Of a DNA stretch of 8,715 nt, positions 5,182-8,715 are shown in pieces. The DNA is taken from positions 1-8,715 of the forward strand of contig CABUOF010000074.1 of assembly GCA_902493125.1 (NCBI GenBank), read 5' to 3'. Numbering within the stretch: the stretch's first letter is position 1; each line of letters starts with the position of its first letter. Made by a program: the position numbers and the translations under genes. The notes under the pieces are model-generated. The model worked only from the letters and a program-made list of their open reading frames with translations. It ran no database searches and had not been told where the DNA came from. The stretch is from an uncultured Collinsella sp. Lineage in GTDB: Bacteria; Actinomycetota; Coriobacteriia; Coriobacteriales; Coriobacteriaceae.

Positions 5182-7098
5182 CTAGGCGCGCTCCTCGATA
5201 GCACCGTTTCTATATGCATCGAGCAGTTGGCGTAGGTCCTGGATCTGGCTGCGGATCTTGGCACCGGTATCGGTGTCGCTTACCATGCGGCGGCGGTCGG
5301 CCTCGTCAAAGCGGTTGGTCTCGCTCTCGATGTCTACATTGCGGGTAAGTGCCTCGGCAACCGTGGTAAAAGCTTGGTGCGACTTTAGGCGACATCCGCG
5401 CGAGCTGGAGATAAGCGTGTAGCCGGCGATGCCCGTCTTGGGGTGGTAGGCGCGGCAGAAGCCGCCATCGATGACCAGCAGCTTGCCCTCGGCGCGGATG
5501 GGCTGCTCGCCCTTGGTGGTTTTAACGGGTGTGTGGCCGTTGATGATGTGGCCAGTCGGCGAACATGCCATGGGGGCAACGCCGAACTCGCGCATGATGT
5601 CGTCGCAGACCGAGGGCGACTTGGTAAGCGTAAAGTACGGGTCCATCGGCTCGACCCAGGTGCTCTTATCGGCGATATAGGCGCGCTCAAAGGTACGCAC
5701 CAGGCGTCCGCTGGCGGGTGAATTGAAGCCAATCCACAGGTACCACATCCAGTCGAGGGCGTCGCGGTCGCCCACGCGCCAGGCGCGGCGGGCGATGCGG
5801 TCGCAAAAATCGAGATAATCACGGCCGGCGTGCCAGGTGCCCAGGCAGTTCATGCTGCTAAAGGTGCCGTCTTCGTTGAGCGGCGCGCAGCCATGGAACA
5901 GCAGGTTGCCGTTGGTGACCTTGTACATCGAGCCGTGGCTATAGAGGAAATCGATATGGCGATGCAGGTGATCGGCGGTGACAAACTCGGACACGAGCTT
6001 GTCCATGATGTGCTGTTCCTGGGGCGTGAGCATGTAGGGGTCCGCCGGATCGACGGTGGGGAAATCGTTGGTCGTGAGCGGCCACACACTGCCGTCGGCA
6101 AGCGTGACCGTGCCGGTGTCGTGGTCGATCTTGTCGAGCAGCAGGCGGTCGGTCATGTCGAACTCGGGGTGGCGCTGGATAATCTGGCCCTCGAGCTTAA
6201 AGAGCAGGACGTTAATGGCCTTGATCAGCGGGGTGATGGACTCACCGGCGGTGTAGGTGGCATCGGCAAAGGCGACGAGCTCGCGCAGCGAGATGCCGTA
6301 GTCGTTCTCGAGGATCTCGTAATTGTCGTAGCGCAGGTTGTTGCGCAGCACCGTGGCGATGCAGGCGGGCTCACCGGCCGCAGCACCCATCCACAGCAGG
6401 TCGTGGTTGCCCCACTGGATGTCGAGCGAATGGTAGGTGAGCAGGCGGTCCATAATCTTGGCAGCGCCGCCGCCACGGTCGAAGATATCGCCCACCAGGT
6501 GCAGGTGGTCGACGGCCAGGCGCTTGATGAGCGAGGCGAGCGACTCGATAAAGTCGTCGGCGCTTGCGGTCTCTAGGATGGACTCAACGATGCGCTCGTG
6601 ATAGCGCACACGATAGTTGTTCTCGTCCGGATGCGTGTGCAGCAGCTCGTCGATGATGTAGGCGTAATCGCGCGGGATAGCCTTACGCACCTTGGAGCGC
6701 GTATAGCGGCTCGAAAGCGAGCGGGCAACCATGATGAGCTGGTCGAGCATTGTCTTGTACCAGGTGGGGGAGTCCTCGCGCCGGCTGCGGACCAGCTCGA
6801 TCTTCTCGCGCGGGTAGTAGATGAGCGTACACAGCTCGCCCTTTTCGTCAAAGGAGAGCGTGTCGCCAAAAATCTCGTCGACATGCTCGCGCACGACGCC
6901 CGAGCAGTTGTTGAGGATGTGCATAAAGGCTTCGTACTCACCATGCACGTCGCTCATAAAATGCTCGGTGCCCTTGGGTAGGTTGAGGATGGCCGAGAGA
7001 TTGATGATCTCGGTAAATGCGGATTGTTCGGTGGGGAACTGTCTCGACAGCAGGCGCAGATACTTGAAGTCTTGCGGGTTGCGATCGAATGCGACCAT
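5182..7098 (-). CDS. fbp: Class III fructose-1,6-bisphosphatase
   Basis: The enzyme removes phosphate from fructose 1,6-bisphosphate to give fructose 6-phosphate, the committed step of gluconeogenesis, in the cytoplasm. The protein has 638 residues, near the roughly 640-670 usual for the class III (Firmicutes-type, FBPase_2) family. The metallophosphoesterase motifs are in order: SDVHGE (49-54), GDIFDRGG (203-210), GNHD (230-233), FHGC (401-404), NGHTPV (520-525) and VIDGG (542-546); these metal-binding residues look intact. The start is the ATG at 7098 with GGAAGG six bases before it, followed by MVAFDRNPQDFKYL. The frame continues open about 100 codons further upstream, but that part is unlike the family and lies in the divergent promoter region. 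The known B. subtilis enzyme is Mn-dependent and activated by phosphoenolpyruvate; whether this one is cannot be read from sequence. Confidence 0.96.
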   Translation of the reverse strand: MVAFDRNPQDFKYLRLLSRQFPTEQSAFTEIINLSAILNLPKGTEHFMSDVHGEYEAFMHILNNCSGVVREHVDEIFGDTLSFDEKGELCTLIYYPREKIELVRSRREDSPTWYKTMLDQLIMVARSLSSRYTRSKVRKAIPRDYAYIIDELLHTHPDENNYRVRYHERIVESILETASADDFIESLASLIKRLAVDHLHLVGDIFDRGGGAAKIMDRLLTYHSLDIQWGNHDLLWMGAAAGEPACIATVLRNNLRYDNYEILENDYGISLRELVAFADATYTAGESITPLIKAINVLLFKLEGQIIQRHPEFDMTDRLLLDKIDHDTGTVTLADGSVWPLTTNDFPTVDPADPYMLTPQEQHIMDKLVSEFVTADHLHRHIDFLYSHGSMYKVTNGNLLFHGCAPLNEDGTFSSMNCLGTWHAGRDYLDFCDRIARRAWRVGDRDALDWMWYLWIGFNSPASGRLVRTFERAYIADKSTWVEPMDPYFTLTKSPSVCDDIMREFGVAPMACSPTGHIINGHTPVKTTKGEQPIRAEGKLLVIDGGFCRAYHPKTGIAGYTLISSSRGCRLKSHQAFTTVAEALTRNVDIESETNRFDEADRRRMVSDTDTGAKIRSQIQDLRQLLDAYRNGAIEERA

Positions 7099-7104
7099 GA
7101 AACA

Positions 7105-7110
7105 CCTTCC
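7105..7110 (-). promoter_or_regulatory. Ribosome binding site of fbp
   Basis: GGAAGG on the - strand lies six bases before the ATG at 7098. It decides this start over in-frame codons further upstream. Confidence 0.8.
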
Positions 7111-7125
7111 GATGGGGCTGGTAAA

Positions 7126-7155
7126 ACTGATATACAACGTCAAACGTTTATCAGT
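7126..7155 (-). promoter_or_regulatory. Two-part inverted repeat in the fbp leader
   Basis: ACTGATA (7126-7132) pairs with TATCAGT (7149-7155), and inside it AACG (7136-7139) pairs with CGTT (7145-7148), leaving a three-base bulge. It lies 28-57 bases before the fbp ATG. It could be an operator or a leader RNA hairpin; no T run follows, so it is not an attenuator terminator. Confidence 0.4.
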
Positions 7156-7381
7156 ATGTGCCGCTTTTGTTTCGATTTTGCGCCAGCGGCTGAATTGTCG
7201 GCTGAACGGTTTGGTAAATCGATTTAGTGAAGGTAGATGTGTCGGTTGGGTGGAGACGACAGAGGGTGTTTTCTCAGATATGTATGCGTGGGGTCGGTGG
7301 AAACGATGGTGGTAAAGATGTTCGCTATTTTTGGTTCGATTTGGTAAATAGTGGACATATGTACCGTATGTAGGCTCACTG

Positions 7382-7390
7382 TGCGATAAT
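7382..7390 (+). promoter_or_regulatory. Extended -10 promoter of the DegV-family gene
   Basis: TGCGATAAT matches an extended -10 box (TGN followed by GATAAT, five of six to consensus). No good -35 box stands 16-18 bases upstream, as is common for extended -10 promoters. Transcription would start near 7397, giving a leader of about 20 bases. Confidence 0.45.
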
Positions 7391-7406
7391 TTGCGCAGCA
7401 ATGAGT

Positions 7407-7412
7407 AAGGAG
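7407..7412 (+). promoter_or_regulatory. Ribosome binding site of the DegV-family gene
   Basis: AAGGAG, an ideal site, lies six bases before the ATG at 7419. It shows that the in-frame ATG at 7401, which precedes it, is not the start. Confidence 0.88.
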
Positions 7413-7418
7413 CCTCAT

Positions 7419-8309
7419 ATGAGTGATTTTGTCCTGACCTGTGAATCCGCCGCCGACCGAACCCGTGAGTTCTTTGCGTCGCGCAATATCCCTGTCGTGC
7501 GTTTTCATTACGAGATCGACGATGTTGTCTATACGGACGATCTGTATCAGTCGATTACACCGGACGAGTTTTTTGCCCAGATTGCCGCGGGTGCCATGCC
7601 CAAGACGTCTCAGGTGAGCGTGGGTGAGTACGAGGAGTTTTGGGAGCCATTTGTTGCCGAGGGTAAAGACGTGCTGCACCTGGCGTTGTCGTCGGGTATT
7701 TCGGGCACGTATGGATCGGCCTGCGTTGCGGCGCAGATGCTTGCGGATCGCTATCCCCAGGGCGGCAAGGTACGCGTCATCGACTCGCTGGCGGCGTCTT
7801 CGGGCTTTGGCCTGCTGGCGGAATGTGCCGCCGACGTTCGCGATAGCGGCGCTTCGCTCGACGAGACGGCCGCTTGGATTGAGGAGCATAAACTCAACCT
7901 GCACCACTGGTTCTTCTCGACCGATCTGTCGAGCTACCTGCGCGGCGGTCGCATTTCGGCCGCGAGCGCGATCATCGGCGCGGCGCTCAAGATTTGCCCG
8001 CTCATGACGGTCGATTGCGAAGGTGAGCTGGCGCCGCGTGAGAAGATTCGCACCAAGAAGCGCGCGATCTCCGAGATGGCCAAGACCGTGATGGCGCATG
8101 TGCAGGACGGCGCGAACTATTCGGGCAAGTGCATCATGTCGCACTCGGCGTGCCGTGAGGACGCCGAGGCCGTTGCGGCACTGATAGAGGAACAGGTTCC
8201 GCAGCTCAAAGGCAAGATTGAGATCAATAGCATCGGTGCTCTGATTGGCTCGCATACCGGCCCCGGCACGGTGGCCGTCTTCTTTATGGGCGACAAGCGC
8301 GTGGACTAA
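7419..8309 (+). CDS. DegV-family fatty-acid-binding protein
   Basis: The protein has 296 residues, close to the usual 280-290 of the DegV (FakB-like) family. Such proteins hold a fatty acid in a closed pocket and present it to the kinase FakA, which makes acyl-phosphate for phospholipid synthesis. The family motifs are clear: PKTSQVS (61-67), ALSSGISGTYGSA (89-101), VIDSLAAS (120-127), DLSSYLRGGRIS (169-180), LKICPLMTVDCEGEL (190-204) and IGSHTGPGTVAVFF (276-289). The Thr/Ser of PKTS, the Ser of SSGISGTY, the Arg of GGRI and the His of GSHTGPG match the residues known to contact the fatty-acid carboxylate. It is a soluble cytoplasmic protein with no signal peptide. The gene stands alone, divergent from fbp; no fakA is in the window. 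Which fatty acid it prefers cannot be told, and several DegV paralogs per genome are usual. Confidence 0.93.
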   Translation: MSDFVLTCESAADRTREFFASRNIPVVRFHYEIDDVVYTDDLYQSITPDEFFAQIAAGAMPKTSQVSVGEYEEFWEPFVAEGKDVLHLALSSGISGTYGSACVAAQMLADRYPQGGKVRVIDSLAASSGFGLLAECAADVRDSGASLDETAAWIEEHKLNLHHWFFSTDLSSYLRGGRISAASAIIGAALKICPLMTVDCEGELAPREKIRTKKRAISEMAKTVMAHVQDGANYSGKCIMSHSACREDAEAVAALIEEQVPQLKGKIEINSIGALIGSHTGPGTVAVFFMGDKRVD

Positions 8310-8370
8310 CGTTTGTGGGCTGGCTGACGGTTTTAACGGCTACGCCTGTTCTCCGGACATTCGATAACAG

Positions 8371-8406
8371 AAAAAGGCCCGTCCCATTGTTTGCGGGGCG
8401 GGCCTT
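8371..8406 (-). terminator. Terminator between convergent genes, strongest on the - strand
   Basis: A 12-bp stem with one G-T pair (8374-8385 with 8395-8406) has a 9-base loop. Read on the - strand it ends in five T (8375 down to 8371), serving the gene at the right edge, whose stop is at 8417. On the + strand only a weak T-rich tail follows (TTGCTGTTG), but the same hairpin may also stop DegV-gene transcripts. Confidence 0.82.
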
Positions 8407-8416
8407 GCTGTTGCGG

Positions 8417-8715
8417 TTAGCGTTTCTTTCCGCGGAAGAAGAAGCCGTGCAGCGAGGGCTTGAGTCCGCGGTTGGCGCGACGTTCCTCGATATGATCGTG
8501 GATCGAAGCGACGCGTTCGATGACTTCGTCGGGGATCGGCACATCGGGATTCATGTTCTCGACCTGGCTGACCTCGGCGGCGGCGACCTGGTCGATAATG
8601 GGCACATCGTCGCGCGAGATGACAGGTGTGGCGTCTTCCTTCATCTTGCGATAACGCTGCATCATGTCGGTCTGTAACTGCTGGGCCGAAGGCGGCGTCC
8701 AGATGATGGCGTTGG
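8417..8715 (-). CDS. Unidentified protein, C-terminal part (gene runs off the right edge)
   Basis: The - strand frame is open from the window edge to the TAA at 8417, showing 98 C-terminal residues. An ATG pair at 8665 could be read as a start, but it has no ribosome site and the coding-like frame continues upstream (visible residues begin NAIIWTPPSAQQLQTD). The visible part is hydrophilic: a basic stretch (MMQRYRKMKED), an acidic middle rich in Val, Asp and Glu, then Arg/Lys-rich ends (EERRANRGLK, FFFRGKKR). There is no membrane helix or catalytic motif. It looks like a charged tail of a cytoplasmic protein or the cytoplasmic end of a membrane protein. I do not recognise the family. Confidence 0.6.
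   Translation of the reverse strand, partial: NAIIWTPPSAQQLQTDMMQRYRKMKEDATPVISRDDVPIIDQVAAAEVSQVENMNPDVPIPDEVIERVASIHDHIEERRANRGLKPSLHGFFFRGKKR

Larger units (their letters stand above)
7099..7418. other. Divergent intergenic region between fbp and the DegV-family gene
   Basis: These 320 bases hold no credible gene. The region is lower in G+C than the flanks and contains the fbp ribosome site and leader hairpin, a tandem CGGCTGAA pair (7187-7194, 7199-7206), a direct repeat TTTGGTAAAT (7210-7219, 7340-7349), a G/T-rich stretch (7240-7315) and the DegV-side promoter. I found no convincing -35/-10 pair for fbp. Confidence 0.6.

Noticed and set aside
5830..6576. 248-residue + strand frame inside fbp
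   Set aside because: It is antisense to the conserved core of fbp and arises from GC-rich codon usage; its product shows no family features.
7099..7401. N-terminal extension of fbp by about 100 residues
   Set aside because: The extension has no family similarity, crosses the divergent promoter region, and the ATG at 7098 has an ideal ribosome site.
7224..8255. 343-residue - strand frame opposite the DegV-family gene
   Set aside because: It covers the DegV motifs in antisense and has no ribosome site or recognisable domain.

Overview
The window looks like chromosomal DNA from a gut Coriobacteriia (Actinobacteria), most likely Collinsella or a close relative. This is inferred from the fairly high G+C content, the C/G-ending codons, the Gram-positive style surface proteins (DUF4430 domains, an InlB-type B-repeat, Lys/Ser/Asp-rich linkers) and the class III fructose-bisphosphatase. 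No marker gene proves the genus.

Left third (1-3609, + strand): two overlapping genes for surface proteins. The first enters the window already open and ends at 2744. It carries tandem DUF4430 (transcobalamin-C-terminal-like) domains, a PQQ-like beta-propeller, an InlB/Flg_new repeat, a low-complexity stalk and a C-terminal membrane anchor. The second (2734-3609) has an N-terminal membrane anchor, a similar charged stalk and one DUF4430 domain. They overlap by 11 bp, so they are probably co-transcribed and may form one envelope-associated complex. A strong terminator follows at 3630-3669.

3670-4080 is a convergent intergenic region. Most of it is a very regular array with a 62-bp period, in which a 15-bp element alternates in orientation about every 31 bp. 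It lies between the terminator of the surface-protein genes and the terminator of the opposing gene. This is the least explained structure in the window.

Middle (4081-7098, - strand): in transcription order, fbp (class III fructose-1,6-bisphosphatase, gluconeogenesis), then two paralogous four-helix GtrA-family membrane proteins. All three point the same way but are separated by hairpins and gaps, so a single operon is possible but not certain.

Right (7099-8715): a 320-bp divergent intergenic region carries the fbp leader with a hairpin and the promoter of a DegV-family fatty-acid-binding protein gene (7419-8309, +). A terminator that best serves the - strand follows. The right edge holds the C-terminal part of an unidentified - strand gene that runs off the window. 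I saw no rRNA, tRNA, CRISPR array, insertion sequence or phage gene.
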